NCBI RefSeq assembly: GCF_006494365.1
Contig: NZ_VHIP01000003.1
Location: 310,001-374,000 of the forward strand
Source: Aestuariibacter sp. GS-14
GTDB lineage: Bacteria > Pseudomonadota > Gammaproteobacteria > Enterobacterales > Alteromonadaceae
Length of the DNA stretch: 64,000 bases
Reading direction: 5' to 3'
Shown here in pieces: positions 35,151 through 43,623 of the stretch; the stretch's first letter is position 1, and every line of letters starts with the position of its first letter. A model generated the notes under the pieces. That model did not search any database, was not told the DNA's origin, and saw only the letters and a list, made by a program, of their open reading frames with translations. A program made the translations under genes and the position numbers.

Positions 35151-36371
35151 ATGAATAATATAGATGACATTACGTCAGATGCACCAAAAGTCACCCGTAG
35201 AGCGCTGTTAGGCGGTGCTGCCAGCTTGCTTGGCACATTTTCGCTAATGAGTTGCGGCACGACATCATCAAAATTACTTACTGCACCAAAAAAGCTGGAT
35301 GCAATTTATCCTGGTAAAGTTTGGCTTGATACTGATGGAAAACCAATACAGGCACATGCGGGTTCATTAATTGCAGTTGGCGATACCTATTATTGGTACG
35401 GTGAAAATAAAGAATACACAGACGGTAAAAGTGGTATTGAGAGTTGGGGGATACGTTTTTATCGCTCAAAAGACCTGTACAACTGGGAAGACTTAGGGGC
35501 CATAATTCCAGCGAATATCGAAGATCCTGAGTCTCCTTTAAGCTATAAGGTATACCCAGAAAGACCGCATATTATCTATAATCCAGTCACCAAAAAATAC
35601 GTTTGCTGGATAAAAATTCGTGGATTAGGTCCGCAATTCAGAACGGTTTTGATAGCTGATCAAATCACCGGTCCCTATCTGATGGTGCACGAAAAACTAT
35701 TCCCAGCAGGGCTTCATGCTGGTGATTTCGATTTAGTGATCGATGAAGACACCAACAAAGCCTATATGTATTTTGAACACGATCATTCTGAAATTATCTG
35801 TGCCGAATTAAATGAAGACTGGACAGATGCCACCGAAAATATTTCACATCACTTTCCAAGAAAGCCACCCAATACTCGCGAGGCTCCAGCCCTTTTCAAG
35901 CGCGACAATACTATCTATATGACAACGTCTGGTCTGTCAGGGTATTTTCCGAACCCGTCAGAAATTGCAAGTGCTCAGGATTATCATGGTCCTTTCAAGA
36001 CGCTGGGAATTTTACATCCCAATGATGTAACTGAAACATCATTCAACAGCCAGATTAGTGATGTGTTTAAAGTACCGGGCAAGAAAAATCTGTACATAGC
36101 CCTGGCAGACACCTGGTTTCCTCATGTTGCCGATGATCCAAACTATGCATCAGGTGATTTGTCTCGCTGGGTGAGAAGTGCGATTGCCAAAGCAACATCC
36201 AAACCAATGAAACCTTTTACGCCTGAAGAGCAAAAGGCAGTAATGTATGCTGCACAATTAACCGGTGTGAATACCTCTATTTCTCGTTATGTCTGGCTAC
36301 CAATTACGTTTAATGGCGATTACCCGACAATTGAATGGCGCGACTCGTGGAGAATCGAAGACTTCGATTAA
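35151..36371 (+). CDS. GH43-like glycosidase lipoprotein (exo-galactanase-like)
   Basis: This 406-residue protein is a predicted five-bladed propeller glycoside hydrolase. The ATG at 35151 is preferred because it follows AAGAGG; a GTG 17 codons earlier lacks a clear site. The signal carries twin arginines (VTRRALLGGAA) and ends in the lipobox LMSC, so it may be a Tat-exported lipoprotein. Its opening block (VWLDTDGKPIQAHAGS, then TYYWYGENKEYTDGK) resembles GH43 subfamily 24 and relatives, which include exo-beta-1,3-galactanases. I infer the family from pattern recognition and cannot prove the catalytic residues. It is 100 bp upstream of a GH79-like gene and probably co-transcribed with it. 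Confidence 0.8.
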   Translation: MNNIDDITSDAPKVTRRALLGGAASLLGTFSLMSCGTTSSKLLTAPKKLDAIYPGKVWLDTDGKPIQAHAGSLIAVGDTYYWYGENKEYTDGKSGIESWGIRFYRSKDLYNWEDLGAIIPANIEDPESPLSYKVYPERPHIIYNPVTKKYVCWIKIRGLGPQFRTVLIADQITGPYLMVHEKLFPAGLHAGDFDLVIDEDTNKAYMYFEHDHSEIICAELNEDWTDATENISHHFPRKPPNTREAPALFKRDNTIYMTTSGLSGYFPNPSEIASAQDYHGPFKTLGILHPNDVTETSFNSQISDVFKVPGKKNLYIALADTWFPHVADDPNYASGDLSRWVRSAIAKATSKPMKPFTPEEQKAVMYAAQLTGVNTSISRYVWLPITFNGDYPTIEWRDSWRIEDFD

Positions 36372-36471
36372 TGGTACTCACTCAAAGCTTAGCAGTATAT
36401 GCCTGTTCGATATAAACAGACGTTTGCAAAGTTATCTGCTGAGTGGCAGGAAAATTAAACTGGAAATATAA

Positions 36472-38010
36472 ATGAAAAAGCTACCTGCTGTTACATTAAG
36501 TGTTTTACTGGTAAACACATTATTTGCGTGTAACAACAATCAATCACAACAGACCGATATATCAATTTCGCCGGTTGGAATGAAAAAGACCGGCAGTATC
36601 AGTGAACGCTTTCTGGCTTATAACGTTGAAATGGTGGAAGTCACCGGAGGGCGCTTTTGGGCGCCCTACAAAGAGGGAAAAGCCCCCAGCGGAGATGAAC
36701 GTTATGAATACCGCCCACCGATTGATTTAACAAACGCAAGGTTACAGAAAATGGCTGCCGGACTGGCACCATCCTATGTTCGGTTCAGTGGTACCTGGGC
36801 AAATGCCACTTATTTTGCTAATACCGACACACCACCTTCACAGCCACCTAGCGGATTTGATGCCATACTCACTCGCCAACAGTGGCAAGACGCAGTGAAT
36901 TTTGCGCAAATAGCTGATGCCGAAATCGTTTTATCATTGGCCACCAGTGCTGGTGCCAGAGATGCAAACGGGCACTGGCAAGCTGATAACGCGACACAAC
37001 TATTGGAATTCACTGATAGCTTAGGCGCAACGATTGCCGGATTGGAATTTGCAAATGAGCCGAATATGATTGGCCTGACACAGCCACCTGAAAATTACAG
37101 CCCGTCAGACTATCACCGCGACTACAGCCACTTTTATGACTGGATTAAACAATCATCACCAACGACATTGGTGATGGGACCCGGCGCTGTTGAAATGGGT
37201 GAGCCTATGCGCACCATGGCCTACCATTTGGGGCCTGATACATTTCAGCCTGAAGAACTCCTTTCTGCGGATACCCCCAAGCCAGATATATTTTCGTTTC
37301 ACTACTACGGCGCATCCTCGCAACGCTGTCACATACCAATTATAGGTAGTCAGCCAGAGGATGCTTTCGAACTCGATTGGCTGGCGAGTATTGATGATGG
37401 CATCAATAAATCAACCAAGCTTAGGGATCGATTTGCGCCAAATGCACCGTTATGGATAAGTGAATCTGGTGAAACCGCTTGTGGTGGTAATCCTTGGGCT
37501 ACCACCTTTGACGACACTTACCGTTTTGTAGATCAATTGGCCCGCTCCGCGCAACAAGGTGTGCAAGTATTTATGCACAATACACTGGCAGCCAGTGATT
37601 ATGCATTGCTCGATGAACATGATTTTACACCTCGCCCTAACTACTGGGCTGCCTGGGTATGGAGAAATCTCATGGGCACAGCTGTTCTGAATCCAGGTAT
37701 TAAGGGCGCGAATATATATGCACATTGTCACCGGAACATTACTGGTGCAGTGACTGTACTGGCGGTAAATATACAAAAAGATAAAACAAGAATAATAAAC
37801 GTTGATGCAGGCGGCACACTTTACACTTTAACTGCTGCTGAGACGGGGTCACATCAAGCTGCGGTCAATGGCATCGATTTGACACTTGGAGAAGGTGACA
37901 GCTTTCCGGAATTAAAGGGTAAACCCTTTAGTGCCGGACAAATAGAGCTTGAACCAGTCAGTGTTAATTTTATGGTATTTGAAGAGGCTGGTAATCCAAG
38001 CTGCGGTTAA
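36472..38010 (+). CDS. GH79-like beta-glucuronidase/heparanase-family lipoprotein
   Basis: This 512-residue protein resembles glycoside hydrolase family 79 (beta-glucuronidase, 4-O-methyl-glucuronidase, heparanase). A lipoprotein signal ends in LFAC (C20). The TIM barrel contains APSYVRFSGTWANATYF. The acid/base candidate is E196 in FANEPN, and the nucleophile candidate is E331 in ISESGETACGG. A C-terminal beta-domain follows. It would release glucuronate, which matches the uxuA gene upstream. The gene follows the GH43 gene by 100 bp and ends before a hairpin at 38092-38113. Family assignment is fairly secure; the exact uronide linkage is not. Confidence 0.83.
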   Translation: MKKLPAVTLSVLLVNTLFACNNNQSQQTDISISPVGMKKTGSISERFLAYNVEMVEVTGGRFWAPYKEGKAPSGDERYEYRPPIDLTNARLQKMAAGLAPSYVRFSGTWANATYFANTDTPPSQPPSGFDAILTRQQWQDAVNFAQIADAEIVLSLATSAGARDANGHWQADNATQLLEFTDSLGATIAGLEFANEPNMIGLTQPPENYSPSDYHRDYSHFYDWIKQSSPTTLVMGPGAVEMGEPMRTMAYHLGPDTFQPEELLSADTPKPDIFSFHYYGASSQRCHIPIIGSQPEDAFELDWLASIDDGINKSTKLRDRFAPNAPLWISESGETACGGNPWATTFDDTYRFVDQLARSAQQGVQVFMHNTLAASDYALLDEHDFTPRPNYWAAWVWRNLMGTAVLNPGIKGANIYAHCHRNITGAVTVLAVNIQKDKTRIINVDAGGTLYTLTAAETGSHQAAVNGIDLTLGEGDSFPELKGKPFSAGQIELEPVSVNFMVFEEAGNPSCG

Positions 38011-38091
38011 GTACTTCACAATGTGCTTTCCTCGCAAATAATCATCGCGATTAACGCTGTAATCCCTAATAGTAAACTAAATTATTGGGGG

Positions 38092-38113
38092 ACCATGCTT
38101 AACAGCATGGTTT
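38092..38113 (+). terminator. Hairpin after the GH79-like gene
   Basis: ACCATGCT (38092-38099) pairs with AGCATGGT (38104-38111) around a TAAC loop and is followed by TT, with ATTTTTT a little further on. It lies about 80 bp after the stop codon of the GH43–GH79 operon. Confidence 0.6.
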
Positions 38114-38555
38114 CAACGTTATTTTTTGTTCCCGTGATCTTTAGTGTGTTGCACCGTAATGTACCTTTGTAGTGGTCAAATATTTTTGGCCACGTATTAT
38201 ATGTTTCACTGTGAATGTCTTCCTGTTTGTTAGGTGGTAATCCACCATATCTTAGATACATCGATTTCTGTTTAGCGCCACCGGTAAAATGGATAAGCGG
38301 GAATCTTCGCGATAGATTTATCCAAGCGAACGGTAATCCCATATATTATTGTGAATAATACTGTCTTTAAATCTCGCTTTGTGTGGCTATCATCAACACT
38401 CTGCATCTACTATTGCTAGAAAATAACATATTTAACATAATATACATTATGCGCAATATGGTATTTGAGTGTGTAGGGGCCTTGTTTGGTGTGTTGTTCG
38501 CTCACAAGCAGCGTTCACCGCTGGCTGTGAGCTTCACAACACCAACGCCAGCTAA

Positions 38556-38828
38556 TCACGCTTTAATGATGTAAATGCCCATGGGCGTTATCTTTACCGT
38601 CCACGGGCTTGGCACAATTTCGCCTGTGCTTTTCAGCACAACACCTCCGCCTTTCGCTCGACGTGGTTTATCGTCGATGGTTGCAATTTCTTTTACCCAG
38701 GTCGGCATGAGCCACCAACAACGTTCGTTACGGCTCGATTCATTGAGGCCACCACAGCCCATCATTCGGCAGCCTTTTGGGAACGTTCCTTGGTCATCTT
38801 TTGACAGATATGCTACCGGCTTTAATAC
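38556..38828 (-). pseudogene. Unidentified cysteine-rich C-terminal fragment
   Basis: The open frame encodes about 90 residues with protein-like composition: KPVAYLSKDDQGTFPKG, GCRMMGCGGLN, RNERCWWLMPTWVKEI, then KGGGVVLKSTGEIVPSPW and a terminal KITPMGIYIIKA. An in-frame stop lies right before it, and there is no start codon with a ribosome-binding site at its beginning, although an internal ATG at 38765 could start a 69-residue version. I do not recognise the family. The even, compact composition suggests the tail of a formerly longer gene, possibly from a mobile element. Confidence 0.4.
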
Positions 38829-39140
38829 TCAATTAATGGCTATAAAGTCTCGTGGTCAGCAAACCTGTTGGTCAAGCTCGGGAAACCTTACAACTGTTCG
38901 CACGTACTGAGATTTGAATTTGCACATTTTGCTTAGCAGTTAATAGTTAGTAATCCTGCAATTTTTTGCTAACGACAAGATGTGAGTATTTGAACTTTCA
39001 TTCATAAGGTCATCTTATGGCGCAGTATCTATCTTCTACTAACCAGACTCTTAGCTAATATGGATTTTATATTATGTTAAATTGAGTGTTTTATAGTAAT
39101 CGACACCTCTTACTACAGCTTTAGCGCAGATTTCACAACG

Positions 39141-39257
39141 TTATCTTGCTTTAATAAATGGTTTGAAAATGTGTGAGATGATAAATAACGCAAGTGCTAT
39201 TGCCGTGGCAGGAATTAACACCAGAAACCAGAAAACAGCTTTAACGAAGGTATTCAT
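39141..39257 (-). CDS. Predicted 38-residue single-pass membrane peptide
   Basis: A short complete frame from ATG to TAA encodes 38 residues: a short N-terminus (MNTFVKAVFW), one long hydrophobic helix (FLVLIPATAIALALFIISHI) and a basic tail (FKPFIKAR). AGG lies 12 bases upstream of the ATG. It is on the same strand as the beta-CASP nuclease gene, 144 bp downstream of that gene's stop. Composition and charge layout suit a real small membrane protein. Function is unknown, and a chance ORF cannot be ruled out without comparative data. Confidence 0.5.
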   Translation of the reverse strand: MNTFVKAVFWFLVLIPATAIALALFIISHIFKPFIKAR

Positions 39258-39401
39258 TATTTGTAGCCTATAAATGGGATTGAAATACGACTTACTACCA
39301 GATTGGATTCGCTATCACGGTCCCATTTACAGACCACTTTTCCTATAGGGGTTTCCCCTTGTATTGAATAACCAGGACGCCAATAATCGTTAATTGTAAG
39401 A

Positions 39402-40817
39402 TTAAATCTCAATTCGTTGGCCAAGCTCTGGGATGTTGGCGTGCCAGTTGTGCTGCTTGGCTACCTGCTGAAATTGTACTTTAGTGTCTTGTTCGCCATG
39501 TACCAGATATAGTCTGGGTTTGTTTGTAAAATGCGATAACCAGTCCAATAATTGTGATTGGCTTGCATGGGCTGAAAAACCACCCATTGTGTGAATTTGT
39601 GCATTTACGGCAATGTCATCACCGGCCATTTTTATGCGTTTTATGCCATCAACCAAAGAACGTCCTGGTGTGCCAACGGCTTGAAATCCCACAAATATTA
39701 CGTGCGATTGTTTACGCCATAGGTTTTGCTTAAGATGGTGCTTTATGCGCCCGCCATTACACATACCGCTACCAGCAATAATAATGGCTCCACTTACTAC
39801 TTTATTCAGGCTGATTGATTCTTCTGTAGTGGTCGAGTATTTCAACATGGGCAACAATGAATGCAGACTGCGCGATTTACTGTGCATAAGCTGCGCGCTT
39901 TCATTAATTTCCGCCATATCTTCATCGTTAAACACGTCCTGGTATTTTTGATAAATCTCCGTTACGGCAATAGCCATTGGGCTGTCCAGATAGACACGCT
40001 GATGTGTTAGTTTGCCTTTTTGAAAAAGCTCGCCCAGCCTGAAAATAATCTCCTGGGTTCGTCCAACTGCAAATGATGGGATAAGAATATTGCCACCATT
40101 CTGACTCGCTTCTTCAATAACTTGTTCAAATTCATCGAGGGTTTCTTCCATAGAACGATGATTGCGATCGCCGTAAGTGGTTTCCATAAGTACGACATCT
40201 GCTTCGGTAATCACTTCCGGATCGCGCAATAACGCAGCCTGAGAGTTACCCAGGTCTCCGGAAAACACCAGTTTTCGGTGGTGATTTCCGTGCTCTATAA
40301 AGATTTCTACAATCGCTGATCCCAGTATGTGGCCAGCATCGCGAAAACAGATCTCAACGCCAGGGACTATAGTAATTCGCTTACCGTATTTAATGCCCTG
40401 ACAAAGTAACATTACGCCGTCTACTTCTTCTTCCCGGTACAACGGCTCTATTAATTTTTTACCTGCTCGTTTTCGTTTTTTATTTTCCCATTCAGCATCT
40501 TTTTCCTGTAATGATGCAGCGTCTTTAAGCAGAACTTCAATGAGATCCTTTGTAGGTCGAGTCATATATATGGGTTTGTTGTAGCCGTCTCGAGCTAAAA
40601 TGGGCAGTCTGCCAGAATGGTCAAGGTGAGCGTGAGACAGCACCACTGCATCAATATCAGACACATAAAATGGCAGGGGTTTATAGTTGTTTTTCTCCTC
40701 TTCCTTTCGCCCCTGGAACAAGCCACAGTCGAGCAACACTTTATACTTTCCCGTATCCAACAAATACATTGAACCGGTTACCCCTTCAATTGCGCCGTAA
40801 AAGGTTAATGTTGCCAT
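39402..40817 (-). CDS. MBL-fold beta-CASP RNA-specific nuclease
   Basis: This 471-residue metallo-beta-lactamase-fold protein belongs to the beta-CASP (CPSF73-like) group. The zinc motif SHAHLDHSG gives H62, H64, D66 and H67. Further conserved elements are GHILGSA, FSGDLG, the beta-CASP cap with VLIPSFAVGRTQE-like sequence (ILIPSFAVGRTQEI), SGMCNGGRIKHHLKQNL, the FSAHASQ histidine and the C-terminal VHGE. Such proteins process RNA, probably as endo- or exonucleases. It follows the Na/Pi cotransporter gene by 25 bp and is probably in an operon with it and the upstream stress protein. The ATG follows GGAGAG. Confidence 0.88.
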   Translation of the reverse strand: MATLTFYGAIEGVTGSMYLLDTGKYKVLLDCGLFQGRKEEEKNNYKPLPFYVSDIDAVVLSHAHLDHSGRLPILARDGYNKPIYMTRPTKDLIEVLLKDAASLQEKDAEWENKKRKRAGKKLIEPLYREEEVDGVMLLCQGIKYGKRITIVPGVEICFRDAGHILGSAIVEIFIEHGNHHRKLVFSGDLGNSQAALLRDPEVITEADVVLMETTYGDRNHRSMEETLDEFEQVIEEASQNGGNILIPSFAVGRTQEIIFRLGELFQKGKLTHQRVYLDSPMAIAVTEIYQKYQDVFNDEDMAEINESAQLMHSKSRSLHSLLPMLKYSTTTEESISLNKVVSGAIIIAGSGMCNGGRIKHHLKQNLWRKQSHVIFVGFQAVGTPGRSLVDGIKRIKMAGDDIAVNAQIHTMGGFSAHASQSQLLDWLSHFTNKPRLYLVHGEQDTKVQFQQVAKQHNWHANIPELGQRIEI

Positions 40818-40842
40818 GTGCCCTCTCCTTTTATTTGTATTG

Positions 40843-42480
40843 TTATGAATTACTTTTTCTCAACGTTTCGATTTTGTTTTCAATGGTTTGAATTCGACTG
40901 AATGCTTTCATCCACATTTGTCCGATTTGCAGCGTTTCCGCCAGTTTGTCTAAGGTATGAGCCATTTGGGCAACGGAAATACTGCCGCGTGTTGCACTAA
41001 GTATCAGGTCGGCCTTTACCGCTTCATGTTGCTGCCTGAGTGCTTCGTAAGCAGACAACATATCATCATCGTTCAGATAAGCCTTTTTGCGTACCTTGTA
41101 TAAATAGTCGTAGCAATGAGCTTGAAAGTCATTGATTTGCATAAGCATTGTGCTGTCTTCAATGTGCTCGTCAAAGGTGTTTAACTGAATGATGTTTTCA
41201 AGCTTTAAAATCACATTTAACAGGTAATGCTCTACCCGCATCATGGTCGCCAGTGAGATTGTTGTGTCTTTGCTTAGAGCAGCACTTTCTACACTCACAA
41301 TGAATTCAGAAATTGCCTGAGAGAGTACTTTAAGCACCTGAATATCGGCTGCATATTTGTTGGTGTTTGAGTTGTGTAATACCTGTACGCGTTGATACAA
41401 ATCCAGGTACTTATCACTCGTAGATAGCAACTCAAGAATTATCGCGTTAACGGCCAAATCGGGCGTTTGAGCAATGGTTTTATCCAGATATTGTGGCTTG
41501 GATGACTGTTCTTCCCGGGAGGTAAATCGATGGTCCAGAAACGCAGCAAACCTGTCATTAACCGGGAAAATAAGTAACACACCAAGCACGTTAAAAACAG
41601 TATGAAAAATAGCCAGCGTTACACCATTATTGGCTTCAACCTGAAAGAACGCGGTGATTTCATGGATGATATAAAACAGTACCGGTAAAATAAGGAGTGC
41701 CACTATGGCGGTTGCAACATTAAATGTCACTTGCGCCGCAGCAACTCTTTTGGCATTTGCGGTAGCGCCGATAGACGCGAGTAATGCCGTAGACGTGGTA
41801 CCAATATTGGCTCCAATTACCATGGCACCTGCCGCATAAATGCCTACTACGCCACTGGTTGCCGCTGTTATGGTAAGCGCAATCGATGCACTGGAGGATT
41901 GGGTGAGTACAGTCATTACAAATCCCACCACCAAAAACAGCAAAATGCCACTGATCCCGTCAGCAGAAAGTTGCGAAATATCAAAAGCCTGAACAATGCC
42001 TTCAAAGGCATTTTTAAGAATATCTACACCAACAAAAAACAGCCCGAAACCCACTAACGCCAATCCTACAGAGGCAAACCGAGAACCGGGCTTTAACAAG
42101 CGGAACAGCATACCTAGACCAACCAGTGGCAAGGCAATTGTCTGTATATTCAGTTTAAAACCTACGATTGCAACCAGCCAGCCTGTAATAGTAGTGCCGA
42201 TATTGGAGCCATAAATAATGCCGAGGGCCTGCCGCATGGAAATCAATCCGGCATTCACAAACCCCAGAGATGCCACCGTCACTGCACTGGATGATTGTAC
42301 TAATGCGGTCATGGTAAAGCCTGATATTACGCCGCGTAGCGGGGTCTTACTCCACGTTGACAACAAATGACGCAACGCACTGCCGGCAGCCAGTTTTAAA
42401 CCGTCTGTCATCATACTGATGGCAAGCAAAAATAGCCCCAGCCCGCCTAATACACTGCCCGCAAGTACTACTGAATCCAT
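40843..42480 (-). CDS. Na/Pi-cotransporter family protein with PhoU-like tail
   Basis: This 545-residue inner-membrane protein starts at the ATG at 42480, preceded by AGGACA; a longer frame would overlap the stress-protein gene. The two inverted halves each carry the family hallmark, QSSSAVTVASLGFVNAG in the first and QSSSASIALTITAA in the second, with GSNIGTT and GANIGTT loops. About eight to ten membrane segments occupy residues 1-310. A PhoU-like helical domain fills about 340-545. It would couple sodium to phosphate uptake or efflux, with the PhoU-like tail adjusting activity. It lies between the universal stress protein gene (46 bp upstream) and the beta-CASP nuclease. Confidence 0.88.
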   Translation of the reverse strand: MDSVVLAGSVLGGLGLFLLAISMMTDGLKLAAGSALRHLLSTWSKTPLRGVISGFTMTALVQSSSAVTVASLGFVNAGLISMRQALGIIYGSNIGTTITGWLVAIVGFKLNIQTIALPLVGLGMLFRLLKPGSRFASVGLALVGFGLFFVGVDILKNAFEGIVQAFDISQLSADGISGILLFLVVGFVMTVLTQSSSASIALTITAATSGVVGIYAAGAMVIGANIGTTSTALLASIGATANAKRVAAAQVTFNVATAIVALLILPVLFYIIHEITAFFQVEANNGVTLAIFHTVFNVLGVLLIFPVNDRFAAFLDHRFTSREEQSSKPQYLDKTIAQTPDLAVNAIILELLSTSDKYLDLYQRVQVLHNSNTNKYAADIQVLKVLSQAISEFIVSVESAALSKDTTISLATMMRVEHYLLNVILKLENIIQLNTFDEHIEDSTMLMQINDFQAHCYDYLYKVRKKAYLNDDDMLSAYEALRQQHEAVKADLILSATRGSISVAQMAHTLDKLAETLQIGQMWMKAFSRIQTIENKIETLRKSNS

Positions 42481-42526
42481 TTTGTGTCCTGTTTTGCAAT
42501 AATGTTTGTATTTATAATTAGATGAT

Positions 42527-43369
42527 TTAGTGGTGTTTGTTCCGCACAATTAATGCGTCAGTGCGAAGATGCTCCAGTATTTTCTCTGCGGTATTACCCA
42601 GCAATAATCCGCGTATGCCGGTTCTGGCAATATTGCCCAGAACAACAAGATTTAAGTGATGCTGCCTGGTATAGGATTGAATTTCTCTCGGTGGGTAGCC
42701 AGCTGTTACCGATAGAATGGCATCCTTTCCATCGTGAAGCGCCGACGTAAATTCAACTAACTTTTCATGTGTAGTGGCGACGTGTTTTTGCAACCGCTCA
42801 TACGGTTCTACCAGGTCAAGTTCGGTACTTACCAGCGAGACTGGAATAACACTCAACACGTGTAACATTGCTGCCAATCGTTCTGTCAGAGAACATGCAG
42901 CGTCCAAAACTCCCGTATTTAATGCGGCATGTTCTTTAGTATCATCAAGTATATCGATGGTTGCCAGAACACCTATTGAACGCCCTGCCCAACTGCGTTT
43001 ACTGCATAACATGACTGCCCACTCACTATTAGATCGAAGCAACGATTTCACACCATTTAACCAATCGCTTCCTGGCTGTTCTTGCTGTCGGGTCAACATA
43101 ATTAACTGGGCATCGCGCAATTCAGCTTGTTCTGCGATGAATGAAAAATGCTTTTTGTGAGCACCCAAAGGCAGCGTTATGTGATCCAACTGGCAGCCTT
43201 TATCCTTGAGCGATGAGAGTTTATTCAGAATATGAGGTTTATTCGTGAACCTGTATTCACCAAACGGATAGACGAGGGTTAGCTGATTAACCGACATCAA
43301 TTCACACTTCTCCAACATTGAGTAAATTGCGCTTTCTGAATCAGGTACCGCCAAAACTGAGTTATACAT
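42527..43369 (-). CDS. Tandem-domain universal stress protein
   Basis: This 280-residue protein has two Usp-like domains, roughly 1-135 and 140-280. The second carries a clear ATP-binding loop, GNIARTGIRGLLLGNTAE, matching G-x2-G-x9-G-(S/T), preceded by HHLNLVVLG. The first domain lacks this loop and is probably non-binding, as in E. coli UspE. It is the first gene of a three-gene same-strand group with the Na/Pi cotransporter and the beta-CASP nuclease, which suggests a role in phosphate or energy stress. Function is inferred. Confidence 0.85.
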   Translation of the reverse strand: MYNSVLAVPDSESAIYSMLEKCELMSVNQLTLVYPFGEYRFTNKPHILNKLSSLKDKGCQLDHITLPLGAHKKHFSFIAEQAELRDAQLIMLTRQQEQPGSDWLNGVKSLLRSNSEWAVMLCSKRSWAGRSIGVLATIDILDDTKEHAALNTGVLDAACSLTERLAAMLHVLSVIPVSLVSTELDLVEPYERLQKHVATTHEKLVEFTSALHDGKDAILSVTAGYPPREIQSYTRQHHLNLVVLGNIARTGIRGLLLGNTAEKILEHLRTDALIVRNKHH

Positions 43370-43623
43370 TCTTCTTATAAAGTAAGGTCATTTTTATTAA
43401 GTGTAGACCTGGTCGCCTATTTTTAATGTGATACATGTCAATTGATTGTTAAAAACTGATAGCACGCGAACCCGGTGACTTTTGTCTACAAGACCCATCC
43501 CAATAACATGTATTGAATTGGTCAGTAATTCCGTAAAGTTAGTCGTATTTGTTTACTGAAAACCGTGTTTTTATCTGTTGAGGTGTATAGGATGAACACT
43601 TAACTTTGAATGAAGGCAATATC

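Larger units (their letters stand above)
38011..39140. other. 1.1-kb decayed junction between accessory and core regions
   Basis: The region holds a terminator, a C-terminal gene fragment on the minus strand (38556-38828) and several short frames without ribosome-binding sites. It separates the glycosidase genes from housekeeping genes, so it looks like an island edge. No tRNA or attachment repeat was recognised. Confidence 0.45.

Noticed and set aside
38082-38342. An 86-residue minus-strand frame after GH79
   Set aside because: It overlaps the terminator hairpin, lacks a ribosome-binding site, and resembles no family I know.
38575-38910. A 111-residue plus-strand frame
   Set aside because: It is antisense to the more protein-like cysteine-rich fragment and has low-complexity composition.
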